A stretch of 64,000 nucleotides of DNA, taken from assembly GCA_019426215.1 (NCBI GenBank), contig CM033394.1, forward strand, positions 18,682,195-18,746,194, given 5' to 3'. The translations under genes and the position numbers were made by a program. The DNA is from Buddleja alternifolia (taxonomy: Eukaryota; Streptophyta; Magnoliopsida; Lamiales; Scrophulariaceae). This document shows, one piece after another, positions 20,541-31,406 of this stretch (its first letter is position 1; each line of letters opens with the position of its first letter). Below the pieces are notes generated by a model. It was given only the letters and a program-made list of their open reading frames with translations, made no database searches and was not told the DNA's origin.

Positions 20541-21570
20541 TGATCAACTTCTCAACTACTCAAATCAACCCAAATGCAACCAACCAAATACAACAATTGT
20601 CAACGCCCAACAACACACCAAAATCAGAGAGCAACCCACACTCTAGCAACAATCCACGGATTTAACCGATTCCTCAATTCTTTAAGCAATAATCCACAAT
20701 TTAATCAACAAAATAGCATCCAATTTCAACACAACAACCCACAAATTCAATTTCAACCCACAAATTGATAACAATAGATTATCCAATTCAACAACAACAA
20801 CCCTCAATTTTTTTGATTACGATCCACAAATTCAATAGAAGTCCTAAAAAAAAATTCAATCCACAATCGGATGAAGCCCCAAATAATCCTCAAAATATAA
20901 TGTAAGGCACCTACTCGTCGTCTATGAATCGGAAATGGAAGAAGGGTAAAGCCAAAACTCACCTTTTTCCCCAAAATTTTCGCACCGAGTTGAATGTGAA
21001 GGAGGGGTCACTGTGCAGCGAGTGATGTTGATGAAAAGTGGCGGTGAAACACGGTGGAGATGGCCGGAAAAGGTGAGAGTGTCGACGGAAATCGCTTGGG
21101 AGAGGAGTTGTGAAGAGTTTGTGAAGAATTTTGACCGTTTGACCCACAAATTTGTTTAATTCAGAAACGGGCGCCTAGGCGCGCGACACAACGTCCTGGA
21201 ATTTTTTTTAACTGGTAATGCCCGCGCCTAGGCGGGCGTTGTTTCGGCGCTTGGGCGCCCCTTTCAGAACCGGGCGCCTAGGCGCCTGTTTTCTCGGCGC
21301 TTGGGCGCCCCTTTCAGAATCGGGCGCCTAGGCGCCTGTTTTCTCGGCGCTTGGGCGCCCCGTTCGGAAATATTTTGTAAAGAATTTCATTTCCTGTTTC
21401 AAAAGGGAATAGACAAAGCACTTAAAACACAAACTAACAAAGATGTAAGACTAGAAAATAAAGCAACAAACGGGATAATAAGGGAAAAAGAAAAGAAAAC
21501 GGAAAGAAAACATGGGTTGCCTCCCAAGAAGCGCTAGTTTAGAGTCATTGGCTCGACTGAAAGCGAAGAA
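20541..21570 (-). other. Spacer between Gag-Pol and the accessory ORF
   Basis: No gene recognised. In element sense it starts with the GGCGCC palindrome cluster (21168-21366), continues through a short open stretch of no recognised domain, and ends in a TTG/TTGTTG-rich leader (about 20900-20545) directly before the accessory start codon. The U-rich leader may serve as intron or leader sequence for a separate mRNA; no clear acceptor was identified. Confidence 0.55.
21168..21366. repeat. GGCGCC-type palindrome cluster with 50-bp tandem unit
   Basis: A 50-bp unit made of cgggcgcctaggcgcctg, ttttctc, ggcgcttgggcgcccc and tttcagaa(t/c) is repeated about two and a half times, preceded by two looser copies. 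GGCGCCTAGGCGCC is a perfect 14-bp palindrome. The cluster lies directly downstream of pol in element sense. Confidence 0.85.
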
Positions 21571-24500
21571 TCACGAAGGGTCCGCGAGGATGAAGGACTC
21601 TTTGTCTCTTGGTCCATCCATCCCTAAGTAAGGTTTTAGACGTTGAGCGTTGACCAAGAAAGTATGTCCTTTATCTGTTGTAAGCTTGACGGCGCCGGAT
21701 GGATAGACCTGGGAAATCAAAAATGGGCCCGACCATCGAGACTTAAGCTTCCCGGGGAAGAGTCGGAGTCGAGAGTTGTATAGCAACACCCGCTCTCCCT
21801 TGTGGAATTCCCGGGGGAGAATATGTTTGTCATGCCACATTTTGGTCCGCTCCTTATAGAGTTTTGCGTTCTCATAGGCAAGATGACGCCATTCTTCGAG
21901 CTCGTTGAGTTGTAGCAAACGTTGTGTACCTACACTTTGAGAGTCAAAATTTAGAAACTTAATGGCCCAATAAGCACGATGCTCGAGTTCAACGGGCAAG
22001 TGACATGTTTTACCAAAAACAAGACGATACGGGGACATGCCAATTGGGGTTTTATAGGCGGTCCGATAAGCCCAAAGAGCATCATCCAATTTAAGGGACC
22101 AATCCTTTCTTGATGCGTTGACAGTTTTTTCTAAAATACGCTTAATCTCCCTATTCGAGACCTCCACTTGGCCACTAGTTTGTGGGTGGTATGGGGTCGA
22201 AATTTTATGCTTCACCCCGTACTTGGTCAATAAAAGTTCAAACTGCCTGTTGCAGAAGTGGGTGCCCCCGTCACTAATGATGGCTCGGGGAGTTCCAAAT
22301 CGAGTAAAAATATGCTTCTTCAGAAAACGAGTGACAACCCGAGCATCATTAGTAGGCAAGGCCACGGCTTCCACCCATTTGGAGACATAATCTACCGCAA
22401 CAAGGATATATTTATTTGAACAAGAACTGGGGAATGGGCCCATGAAATCCACACCCCATACATCAAACAACTCACACTCTAACATGCTATTTAAGGGCGT
22501 TTCATGATGTTTAGAGATGTTCCCCATTCGTTGACAGCGATCACAAGATTTGACATAATGATGTGCATCTTTAACAAGAGTAGGCCAGAAGAAACCTGAT
22601 TGGAGGATCTTAGCTACCGTTTTGGAAGGCCCAAAATGGCCACCTACCGCCATATCATGACAATGAGATAGGATAGCATGCACGTCCGTTTCGGGTATGC
22701 AACGTCGAATTAACCCATCTGCACAAACTTTGAATAAAAAGGGTTCGTCCCAAAGATATTGCTTTACATCAGATAGAAATTTCTTCTTTTGATGAAAAGT
22801 GATATCCGGGGGAAGACGGCCCGTAACAATGTAATTGGCAAAGTTAGCACACCAAGGTGAAATTTTTTCAGAAATAGCAAGGAGGTGTTCATCTGGGAAT
22901 TCCTCACGAATTGGTGTCTCATCTAACGGATCATTCACTAGCTCTAATCGTGAGAGGTGGTCGGCTACTACATTTTCGGTGCCTTTCTTGTCTTTTATCT
23001 CTAAATCAAATTCTTGGAGTAACAAAATCCACCTAAGAAGTCTTGGTTTAGCATCTTTCTTGGCAAGCAAATATTTTAAAGCCGAATGATCGGTGTAAAC
23101 TATCACTTTGTTTAGCACGAGGTAAGAGTGGAATTTATCGAATGCAAAGACTATGGCGAGTAATTCTTTTTCCGTGGTGGCATAATTCAATTGTGCATCG
23201 TTAAGAGTTTTACTAGCATAGTAAATGGTTCGAAATACCTTTTCCTTCCTTTGGCCAAGGACCGCTCCAACCGCGGTGTTACTCGCATCACACATCAATT
23301 CGAATGGTAAGCTCCAATCGGGGGATGACATGATGGGGGCGGAAACTAAGCGTTCCTTCAAATCAAGAAAGGCCTGCATACAAGAAGAATTGAAATCAAA
23401 AGGTGCATCTTTAACAAGCAAATTAGACAACGGTTTCGTAATTTTAGAGAAATTCAAGATGAATCGCCTATAGAAACCAGCATGCCCGAGGAAACTCCTA
23501 ACAGCTTTTACCGATGTGGGCGGGGGAAGTTTTTCAATGACCTCAATCTTGGCTTGGTCCACTTCGATCCTTTTTTGAGAGATCTTGTGGCCAAGTACAA
23601 TCCCCTCCCGGACCATTAAATGGCATTTTTCCCAATTCAAGACAAGGTTGGTTTCTTCACAACGTTTAAGCACAACATTTAGATGAGCAAGACAGATATC
23701 AAAAGTTGTTCCGAAAACAGAAAAGTCATACATAAAAATTTCAAGGAAATCTTCAACCATATCATGAAAAATAGCCATCATGCATCTTTGAAAAGTGGCC
23801 GGGGCATTACACAAGCCAAATGGCATCCTTCTATAAGCAAATGTGCCATAAGGACAAGTGAAAGTGGTTTTCTCTTGGTCCTCAGGATCTATGGCAATTT
23901 GATTATAGCCGGAGTAACCATCTAGAAAACAATAGAAATCATGCCCGGCTAATCGTTCAAGCATTTGGTCAATAAAGGGGAGGGGGAAATGATCCTTACG
24001 TGTGGCATCATTCAACTTACGGTAATCTATACATACACGCCACCCACTAATTATACGAGTTGGGATAAGCTCATTATTCGCATTCTCAATTACCGTTATC
24101 CCCCCTTTCTTAGGCACCACTTGGGTAGGGCTCACCCACGCACTATCAGAAATAGGATAGATTATACCTGAGTCGAGCAGTTTAATCACTTCCTTCTTTA
24201 CTACCTCTTGGATTTGTGGGTTTGATCTCCTTTGGGGTTGGCGTGTAGGCTTGGTGGAGTCCTCCATAAGTATTTTGTGCATACATATCACTGGACTAAT
24301 GCCTTTGATGTCCGCAAGTTTCCACCCAAAAGCCCGTTTGTGAGATCTCAACACCGTCATTAATTGCTCTTCTTGTGATCCTGAAAGAGATGAGGAAATG
24401 ATCAATGGGAGTGTTTCGTCGTCGTTCAAGTACACATATTTAAGGTGGGAGGGGAGGGGTTTGAGTTCGAGAGAGGGGGGTTCTTCAATAGATGTGCGAG

Positions 24501-27120
24501 GTGATCCTGACAATGATCTATCAACTTTGATGAATCCTCCCGAATGAGAGGAAGATTTGTACTCCAAGCTTAGAACCTTTTCCACTAGATCATCTTTCTC
24601 CGAGTCCACTTGCATGGATTTCATAAGATTCTGTTCGAGAGAATTTTCAATTGTATTGTCTTGTAAATACTCAACAATCAAATGGTCAAATGTATCAATT
24701 CGATAACACGAGTCATGATCAATAGGATGTTTAAGGACTTTGTAAACATCAAAGGTAACTTTGTCATCGCCCACATTCAAGGTAAGCGTACCATTAGCAA
24801 TGTCAATTACCGCCTTACCCGTGGCTAGGAATGGTCTCCCTAGGATTAATGGTACCTCCACATCTTCTTCCATGTCGAGTACTACGAAATCAACGGGAAA
24901 ATAAAACTTGTCGACTTGGACAATAACGTCTTCGATTATCCCCTTGGGCCTCTTGATCGATCGGTCGGCTAGTTGAAGGCTCATTGAGGTCGGCTTGGGA
25001 TTTCCAAGGCCTAGCTTTTTAAACAGTGAGTATGGAAGAAGATTGATGCTGGCCCCCGAGTCACATAACACCTTCTTGAATGATAGGGATCCAATCGTGC
25101 ATGGGATTGTGAGACTCCCGGGATCTTGGAGCTTAGTTGGCAATTTATTGAGTAATACGGCGGAGCATTCTTCCGTGAGGCACACCGTCTCATTCTCTTC
25201 CCACTTCTGCTTGTTGGAGAGTATGTCCTTGAAGAACTTCACATAATTCGGCATTTGGAGAATGGCATCAATAAACGGAATATTAATTCTCACTTCCCGA
25301 AGGATTGCCAAAATTCGAAGAAAGCTCGGATCCATCTCCTTTTTCTTCTTTTTGTGAGCATTTGGAAAGGGGAGACGAACTTCGATAGGGGGAGAAAGCG
25401 TTGGATTAGACGGATGAAAACCCACTGAAACAGTAGGCGGCGCCTGGGCGCGTATATCGGCGCCTAGGCGCGGATCTATTGGCGCCTGGGCGTGCATTTC
25501 TGGGCGCTCGGGCGCGGGATGCAGAACATATGCATCTGGCAGGTTTGTGGGTGGCGCCTGGGCGCGTATATTGGCGCCTAGGCGCGTATCTGTAGGCGCC
25601 TGGGCGTGCAGGTTGGGGCGCTCGGGCGCGGGATGCAGAGAGTTTTGTCCAGAATAGGGTAGATCAGGCGCCTGGGCGTGCATGTCGGGGCGCTCGGGCG
25701 CGGATGTACTGGCAGTGTCATTCTCCAATTGTTTGCCACTTCTCAAGGCTATGGCATTGCATTGGGCCTTCGGGTTCTTTTCCGTGTCGCTTGGGAGAGT
25801 CCACGGGGCTCTACCGTTAACCGCATTAGAAAGTTGCCCTACTTGTGTTCGCAAATCCTTCATCTCCATACACATATCCTTTATCATACCCCGAAGTTCG
25901 TTGAAAGATGTATCGGATTTTTTCATGTGAGCATCTAGTTTCTCATCGATTGTGGGAGGTCGCATTTGCACTTGACCTTGACCTTGTCCATTGAAATTGC
26001 CTTGCCTCGGGGGTGGGTTATTGAAGGGTGGTCGTGGAGCTTGATAGATCCCCGTTTGATAGATCCCCGGTTGTGCGTTCTGTGCGGGGTTGGGCCTTTT
26101 TGGAAAATTCTCGGGTATATGAAAGTTCACCCGAGGTTTATTTTGATTCCCCACATAATTAACATTGCCAACCTCCGGTTCCAAGACTACTACTTCCTCT
26201 ACTACTTCCTCAATACAAGCAACCTTTTTAGAGGGTGAGGCCTCTTCATCGTCGGGGTAAAGCTCGTCTTCTCGGGCCAACTGTTCGACTTTGTCCCATA
26301 CACTTTGACAGTCTAACCCAAGGAGATCTCCTCCCGCACCCGCATTGAGTCTATGCCGAATACGTGACCTAACCCCATCATAGAAATGGAGTACTTGTTC
26401 ATTCAACCCAAAATTATGATCGGGACATTTACGGAGCATGCCCTTATATCTAGCCCAAGCCTCGGCTAAAGATTCATTGCTCCTTTGCCTAAACCCTTTT
26501 ATATTACTCCGTAGCTCATTGATTTTTGAGGGTTGAAAGAATTTATTTAAAAAGGCATCGACCAACTCACTCCATGTTGTAATAGATTGTGGAGGTAAGG
26601 ATTTGTACCATGTTGTCGCCCTATCCTTCAATGAGAAATGGAAGACTCTTAGACGAATCGCATCAAGATCTCGTGGGTGATATTGAATGGTCACAACAGC
26701 CTCATCTATGGTTTCCAAATGAGCGTGTGGTGATTCGTGCGGTTCTCCATAGAAAGGATCTCCTTGCACCATATTAAAAATGTGAGCCGGAATGTGGTAG
26801 TTTGGTGTGAAGAAATTAGGCACGACTACGGGCCCCGGAATGGTATGGACCCTAGGTGGTAAGCTACCCCGAACCGACGGGAGTTGTGGAGGAGGTACCG
26901 CTTGCATGGCTTGTAGAACACCTTGTAACCACTCCCTAGTTTCCGGTGAGTTCATGTCCGGGAAATTTCCATTGGGGTTTTGGTTGAGATTATTGGCCAT
27001 TTCTCTTGCTCGCCTACTAGTCCTAAGAACTCGTTCAATTTCGGGCTCCAACTCGTATAGAGGCTTGTTTGAGGAGCGGGTCATGCACCTCAAGAACCTA
27101 ACAATTAAATACAAGAACAA
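21571..27120 (-). CDS. Athila-type Gag-Pol polyprotein, 1,849 residues
   Basis: Single open frame. Gag about 1-450 ([15 protein letters not shown] and [20 protein letters not shown] belong to the retrotransposon gag domain). A proline-rich linker with repeated APERP and HAQAP runs at about 473-560. Protease has [10 protein letters not shown] (Asp at about 687). RT about 960-1160 includes [17 protein letters not shown] and [13 protein letters not shown]. RNase H about 1270-1390 ([25 protein letters not shown]). Integrase has the His-Cys module ([11 protein letters not shown]...CDRCQ, about 1483-1520), Asp-Asp-Glu at about 1557, 1617 and 1657 ([26 protein letters not shown]) and a GPF module near 1797. 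No chromodomain and no clear CCHC knuckle. The RT box reads FMYDFSVF where the sister copy has FMDDFSVF: the first catalytic Asp is Tyr at residue 1131, so this copy should be RT-dead. A start at M13 (MTRSSNKP) is equally possible. Confidence 0.92.
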   Translation of the reverse strand: MFLYLIVRFLRCMTRSSNKPLYELEPEIERVLRTSRRAREMANNLNQNPNGNFPDMNSPETREWLQGVLQAMQAVPPPQLPSVRGSLPPRVHTIPGPVVVPNFFTPNYHIPAHIFNMVQGDPFYGEPHESPHAHLETIDEAVVTIQYHPRDLDAIRLRVFHFSLKDRATTWYKSLPPQSITTWSELVDAFLNKFFQPSKINELRSNIKGFRQRSNESLAEAWARYKGMLRKCPDHNFGLNEQVLHFYDGVRSRIRHRLNAGAGGDLLGLDCQSVWDKVEQLAREDELYPDDEEASPSKKVACIEEVVEEVVVLEPEVGNVNYVGNQNKPRVNFHIPENFPKRPNPAQNAQPGIYQTGIYQAPRPPFNNPPPRQGNFNGQGQGQVQMRPPTIDEKLDAHMKKSDTSFNELRGMIKDMCMEMKDLRTQVGQLSNAVNGRAPWTLPSDTEKNPKAQCNAIALRSGKQLENDTASTSAPERPDMHAQAPDLPYSGQNSLHPAPERPNLHAQAPTDTRLGANIRAQAPPTNLPDAYVLHPAPERPEMHAQAPIDPRLGADIRAQAPPTVSVGFHPSNPTLSPPIEVRLPFPNAHKKKKKEMDPSFLRILAILREVRINIPFIDAILQMPNYVKFFKDILSNKQKWEENETVCLTEECSAVLLNKLPTKLQDPGSLTIPCTIGSLSFKKVLCDSGASINLLPYSLFKKLGLGNPKPTSMSLQLADRSIKRPKGIIEDVIVQVDKFYFPVDFVVLDMEEDVEVPLILGRPFLATGKAVIDIANGTLTLNVGDDKVTFDVYKVLKHPIDHDSCYRIDTFDHLIVEYLQDNTIENSLEQNLMKSMQVDSEKDDLVEKVLSLEYKSSSHSGGFIKVDRSLSGSPRTSIEEPPSLELKPLPSHLKYVYLNDDETLPLIISSSLSGSQEEQLMTVLRSHKRAFGWKLADIKGISPVICMHKILMEDSTKPTRQPQRRSNPQIQEVVKKEVIKLLDSGIIYPISDSAWVSPTQVVPKKGGITVIENANNELIPTRIISGWRVCIDYRKLNDATRKDHFPLPFIDQMLERLAGHDFYCFLDGYSGYNQIAIDPEDQEKTTFTCPYGTFAYRRMPFGLCNAPATFQRCMMAIFHDMVEDFLEIFMYDFSVFGTTFDICLAHLNVVLKRCEETNLVLNWEKCHLMVREGIVLGHKISQKRIEVDQAKIEVIEKLPPPTSVKAVRSFLGHAGFYRRFILNFSKITKPLSNLLVKDAPFDFNSSCMQAFLDLKERLVSAPIMSSPDWSLPFELMCDASNTAVGAVLGQRKEKVFRTIYYASKTLNDAQLNYATTEKELLAIVFAFDKFHSYLVLNKVIVYTDHSALKYLLAKKDAKPRLLRWILLLQEFDLEIKDKKGTENVVADHLSRLELVNDPLDETPIREEFPDEHLLAISEKISPWCANFANYIVTGRLPPDITFHQKKKFLSDVKQYLWDEPFLFKVCADGLIRRCIPETDVHAILSHCHDMAVGGHFGPSKTVAKILQSGFFWPTLVKDAHHYVKSCDRCQRMGNISKHHETPLNSMLECELFDVWGVDFMGPFPSSCSNKYILVAVDYVSKWVEAVALPTNDARVVTRFLKKHIFTRFGTPRAIISDGGTHFCNRQFELLLTKYGVKHKISTPYHPQTSGQVEVSNREIKRILEKTVNASRKDWSLKLDDALWAYRTAYKTPIGMSPYRLVFGKTCHLPVELEHRAYWAIKFLNFDSQSVGTQRLLQLNELEEWRHLAYENAKLYKERTKMWHDKHILPREFHKGERVLLYNSRLRLFPGKLKSRWSGPFLISQVYPSGAVKLTTDKGHTFLVNAQRLKPYLGMDGPRDKESFILADPS
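25438..25705. repeat. GGCGCC-type palindromes inside the gag-protease linker, about 120-bp duplication
   Basis: Ten or so copies of ggcgcctgggcgcg, ggcgcctaggcgcg and gggcgctcgggcgcg occur in two and a bit tandem blocks of about 120 bp. On the coding strand they give repeated APERP and HAQAP peptides without shifting frame. The same motif recurs in the LTRs and in the spacer after pol, so it is not simply a coding repeat. Confidence 0.85.
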
Positions 27121-27230
27121 AAATTAGACTAATCACGAAAATAAAAGAAAATCAAGAAATAAACGAAAACTAAGAATTATAAAAAAATGTAAACGAAAAT
27201 AAAAAAATAAAAAAAACTAAAATAAACAAG

Positions 27231-27248
27231 TCCCCGGCAACGGCGCCA
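27231..27248 (-). other. tRNA-Asp primer-binding site of the Athila-type element
   Basis: The minus strand reads TGGCGCCGTTGCCGGGGA, six bases after the 5' LTR end. Identical to the site at 45011-45028 and typical of Athila elements. Confidence 0.9.
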
Positions 27249-27254
27249 AAAACT

Positions 27255-28926
27255 TGACACGCTAATAGCTAACGTGCTATGATAGCAAGTGCACTAGACG
27301 TGTGTAGTAATAAGTGGACAAAAAGTCCGGGTTGTCGAACCACAAGGACTTGAATTCTAGTTAATGATTTTCGATAAAAGATAAGACAATTAAAGTAAAG
27401 TGCAAGAAAAAGATTAAACAAACGAAGAACCAAAGAGAAACGTACTATAGATTTAATCTCACGTATGATAAAATGACTAAGGCACATGCTACAACCGAAT
27501 CTACTCGTCAATATATATGAGCTACTCTTCGAATTATTAGACTCCTATTGCTTTGGTGGAAACTCCTAAATTAACTATTACCCGATGTCTCGGTACATAA
27601 TAATCCTATGATTAATTGACGGTTCTCTAAATATGTCTATCCGAGAATCTAATCAAAAATCACGCATTAACGTTCTAGAGCTTCCCCGAACGAATCCGGC
27701 TAACAACACCCGGGAATCTTTACCTATTTCTAGGGCAATTCCTCATTTGTTTCGGATGATGTGTTAATTCTCTTGCACCCTAATCTATTTTCTCTCGAAC
27801 AACTAGATTAGGCAAGATAACAAGCATATGGTGATCAAACACATGATTGGAATAAAAGCATAGAATTAACACACAAAGCAATAGGAGAATTAATACAAAG
27901 AGCAACTTCACATATATTGATTCATAAATTTGGCCTTCACATGGTCTTAGTTCTACAATATTAGCCTCTCATCAAAGCCTTAAGAAAATCTAATACAAAC
28001 ATATACATACTCATGGAAATAAACATGTAAATGCAAATAATTAAAACTCCCTCAATTGATTGATGATGGATCTTTGCTCTCTTGATCTTCAATCCTTAGC
28101 TCCTCTCTCTTTGTTCCCCTCCAAAAGTGATGAAGAAATGGTGATGAATGATGATGAGTGAAAAGTGATGGCCAAAATGCCTCTCTCTCTCTCCTCCTCC
28201 AAGATGTCTCGGTCAATTGCTCCAAAAATGCCTTAAGAAGACCACCACAAATCAGCTCCTAGTGTGTGCCCCCCCCCCTAGTGTGTCCTCCACTACTCTT
28301 AAAGTGAGTAGTATAAAATTCCGTAAAGTAGATCTAGTAAGAAACATACTTATGACATCCCTCTCCTACATGTGATGACCTCTTGGCTTTAAATGTTCCA
28401 TTCCCCCATCAAATGATGATCTTTTGGCTGAAAGGAATCAAATCTCGGATGTGGCCACGCCTAGGCGCGGGAATTATGGCGCTCGGGCGCCGTCAGCAGA
28501 ATGTTGGGAGTATTTGCCTCTGTCTGGCGCAGTAATTGTATTTCCTTCATAACTCTCTCCACAAAACTCCGATTTGGATGATTCAAGTCCTCATTTGAAG
28601 CTAACACATAGTTCTACAACGTTGTAGAAGGAAACTTCATCCAATTCGGTCTCTAAACATACGGAAAAAGCGCTCGAACGTGGAAAGTGGTGTAGATACG
28701 GCGCCCGGGCGTGGGCAAGATGGCGCCTAGGCGTAGGGGTGCATAGCAATTTGGCCTAAACTTGTTTTATACGTCATTTTTCATCCCGTTCTTTGATTGT
28801 ATCCATTTAAGACCTGAAATCACTTAATGCACGAATTAAACGCACATGTGGCAAGAATCAAGCGATAAATGAACCTAAGACATACACGCAAAGGGGCTTA
28901 AAAACACGTAAAAATGCCTCTTATCA
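27255..28926 (-). repeat. 5' LTR of the Athila-type element
   Basis: 1,672 bp, nearly identical to 15934-17603. The main length difference is a C-run near 28270, two bases longer here. It carries the same two palindrome clusters at 28455-28490 and 28697-28735. Confidence 0.92.
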
Positions 28927-30640
28927 ATGTGTAGGGGTGTATCCGTCTCAACTGCAGTGTCAATGCGCACTTTCACAAAGTTGGTGGCTAATGGACGGTT
29001 GTGAAGTATTCTATCAATCACCACTTGATTGAACATCTGTCCTTTAGCCACCACACGATATGATGGTGATGAAAGTGCTAATTGGCATGACGCGATAACC
29101 TACATATATATATATACATTATATTAGAAAGTTTTGTGTGATTTACAGAAATAGAGAGTTGCAAGTTAGATGATCAATAAACAAGTTCAAATCATTACCT
29201 CGGGAAGCATCTTAACTGGTTCTAGGCAGCTATCTTTCAAAGAAATCACCTCATCTTCATGTGGCTGACGTGATTTAGGCGCTTCTAAATCATCAATCTG
29301 GCATTGCATGGCAAACATCGTTTCAGAGAGGTTCTTCACCATATTTCTCAAGCTTTCCATCTCCATTTCTTTAGAAGGCTTTGGATCAGTAAAGTACTCT
29401 CTTTGTGAGACCCCAAAGCCAACACCCCTAGCGCGACCCGGATGCTCCTTCTTTTTAAGAGCTTTAGCCAATAGATCATCTCGAGTCTTCCATTTCCATT
29501 ATGGCTAGTACTTTCTTGTGAAATGCTCTCCTGTAATAATACATTTAAAAAATAAAATAAAATTAGTGAACTTTGTTCTTTCAATAGTATTTCAAAACAA
29601 ACATACAACACCTTAGAGAGATAACATTGCAAATAACTCACCATTTCATTCACTACTTTTTTAACATTGTCGTTATAAATTTTATTTGTTTTATCGGAAA
29701 GCGCAATCCTCCACACGAGTGCTCGTGTCACCTCTGTACAATCAGACCCCGCATCCCTTCTCCTATTCATCTATATTTTTAATAAAAAATATATATTTAT
29801 TAACAAGAAATTTTTATTAAACAAATTGTAAGGAATCACTGCTAAATGAACTACGTACCTCAATTTGCTCCACAAGAGCATGTTCAAGACGTGATCTCCT
29901 GTAAGGATATTCAGGTTCCTTTTTTTCCTACTTAGTTCCTGTTTATAACATAATCAAATTATTAGTTAAATATAAACGCAATAACCAACAAATAAAACAA
30001 CAAATTAAAATGACTAGCTACCTGAAACTCTTCACTTAGGCGAAGATCTACAAATTCCGTCCAATCGGCTTGAGGTATCTCATACTGTGAGGGTGGATTG
30101 TAATTAATGTTTCAATCATCATCTCGCACCCACACTCTACTCAAGTTGCTCCTGAAGTTACGTGCTAGCTTCCCAGCTTCTACTAGTACGTACTTTTGTC
30201 TACTTTCTTCAATATCAAATGCCAACTACAAAAAACAAACAATAAAGTATATATGAAATTATAATTTAGAGAAAATTCAATCAACAAAAAAAACATTAAC
30301 AATTAGAAATATGATAATATTGAAATTACCTTTGTTTCATCCCAAATGTTTCTTTTTGTTAGCGACGGGACTTTTCGTCAATCACTGATGGTAATCAACA
30401 CCTTCTGCCGAGCCAACACTCCTATATAACCAACAAATGTTGATTTGTTTGGGTCAACTGCTTCGCCTCTGTCATTTCAGCCGACAGGTAGCCTAATGGC
30501 TTTACTTCTAGCATTAATAACCTTTTTCATAGCCGTGACACCTCTCCGTATCTCCTTTTCATGATGACTATCCGATCCATATACATCATCCTCCGGAAAA
30601 CTACCTATAGGATCTGAATCCATCGACCTACAAAAGCTAA
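28927..30640 (-). pseudogene. CACTA second gene, 5' exons: Transposase_24-like protein
   Basis: Begins MDSDPIGSFPEDDVYG (about 30620), then IRRGVTAMKKVINARSK, a motif also present in CACTA element 2 at 61660. Further exons with GT/AG borders read LAFDIEESRQKYVLVEAGKL, then SRLEHALVEQIE, then RALVWRIALSDKTNKIYNDN, then GRARGVGFGVSQREYF with a coiled-coil tail, and CQLALSSPSYRVVAKGQM up to the Athila insertion. The order resembles the plant Transposase_24 family, the accessory gene of CACTA elements, possibly equivalent to the DNA-binding TNPA role. Stops after LPVG (about 30480), ISD and VRDDD show decay. The gene resumes at 15933. Confidence 0.75.
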
Positions 30641-30769
30641 AAAATACAGAAGTTACATTCATATAAATTGGCAGACTCATTTGGCAATAATAATTGTAAA
30701 ATACAAGTAATAAATATAGAAGTTAGATTCATTCCCATTATTCTAGAAAAAAACTGGCAGAGTAACGGC

Positions 30770-31370
30770 GCAAAAATTTGTATCAAGTTCTCGAGTTAAT
30801 CTTCTCCCAAACTTGCAACCACAGCAAACTCAACAAACCCAGCAATTACAAATATTGATCACCAGTTGGATCACATAAATCACTCAAAAATACAAATAAA
30901 GCATCATATTTCCAGCAACTAAGTATAATATTGATCACCAGTTGGATCACATAAAGCATCATATTTCCAGCAACTATAAATATTGATCACCATTTAGATC
31001 TCATAAAACATCATATTTCTAGCAACTACAAATATCGATCACCAGTTGGATCACATAAATAAAAGTAATTAAAAATACAAATGACACTACATATTTCCAG
31101 CAACTAAGTATAATATTGATCACCAGTTGGATCACATAAAGCATCATATTTCCAGCAACTATAAATATTGATCACCATTTGGATCTCATAAAACATCATA
31201 TTTCTAGCAACTACAAATATCGATCACCAGTTGGATCACATAAATAAAAGTAATTAAAAATACAAATGACACTACATATTTCTAGCAACTATGTATAAAT
31301 ATTGATCACCAGTTGGATCACATAAAGCATCATATTTCTAGCAATTAAGTATAAACATTGATAAAAAAAT
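30770..31370. repeat. Tandem repeats between the two CACTA genes, with a 185-bp higher-order unit
   Basis: The phrase ttgatcaccagttggatc or close variants recurs near 30856, 30931, 30978, 31026, 31116, 31164, 31217 and 31301. It is joined by 'acataaagcatcatatttccagcaact'. A block of about 185 bp containing three such phrases is duplicated (about 30900-31085 and 31085-31270). No coding potential. Confidence 0.85.
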
Positions 31371-31406
31371 AAGTCTATCATACAATTATGAAATAAGTTT
31401 AAATAC

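Larger units (their letters stand above)
15934..28926 (-). mobile_element. Nearly intact Athila-type Ty3/gypsy retrotransposon
   Basis: 12,993 bp: two LTRs (1,670 and 1,672 bp) starting TGATAAGAGG and ending GTGTCA on the minus strand, a perfect tRNA-Asp-type primer site, one Gag-Pol ORF, an accessory ORF and a G-rich plus-strand primer (17604-17616). By eye the LTRs differ at about ten bases plus one short C-run length change, so the insertion is recent. Flanks are ATGGG (15929-15933) and ATGTG (28927-28931), a 5-bp target duplication with one mismatch. Collapsing it restores an in-frame join (LHIPLNDEM) in the CACTA gene it interrupts. Confidence 0.93.

Noticed and set aside
22118..27127. 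Many plus-strand open frames of 60-106 codons opposite the Athila Gag-Pol
   Set aside because: They are antisense to conserved pol codons, have no domain or start context of their own, and vary between the two Athila copies. They are shadows of the real frame.
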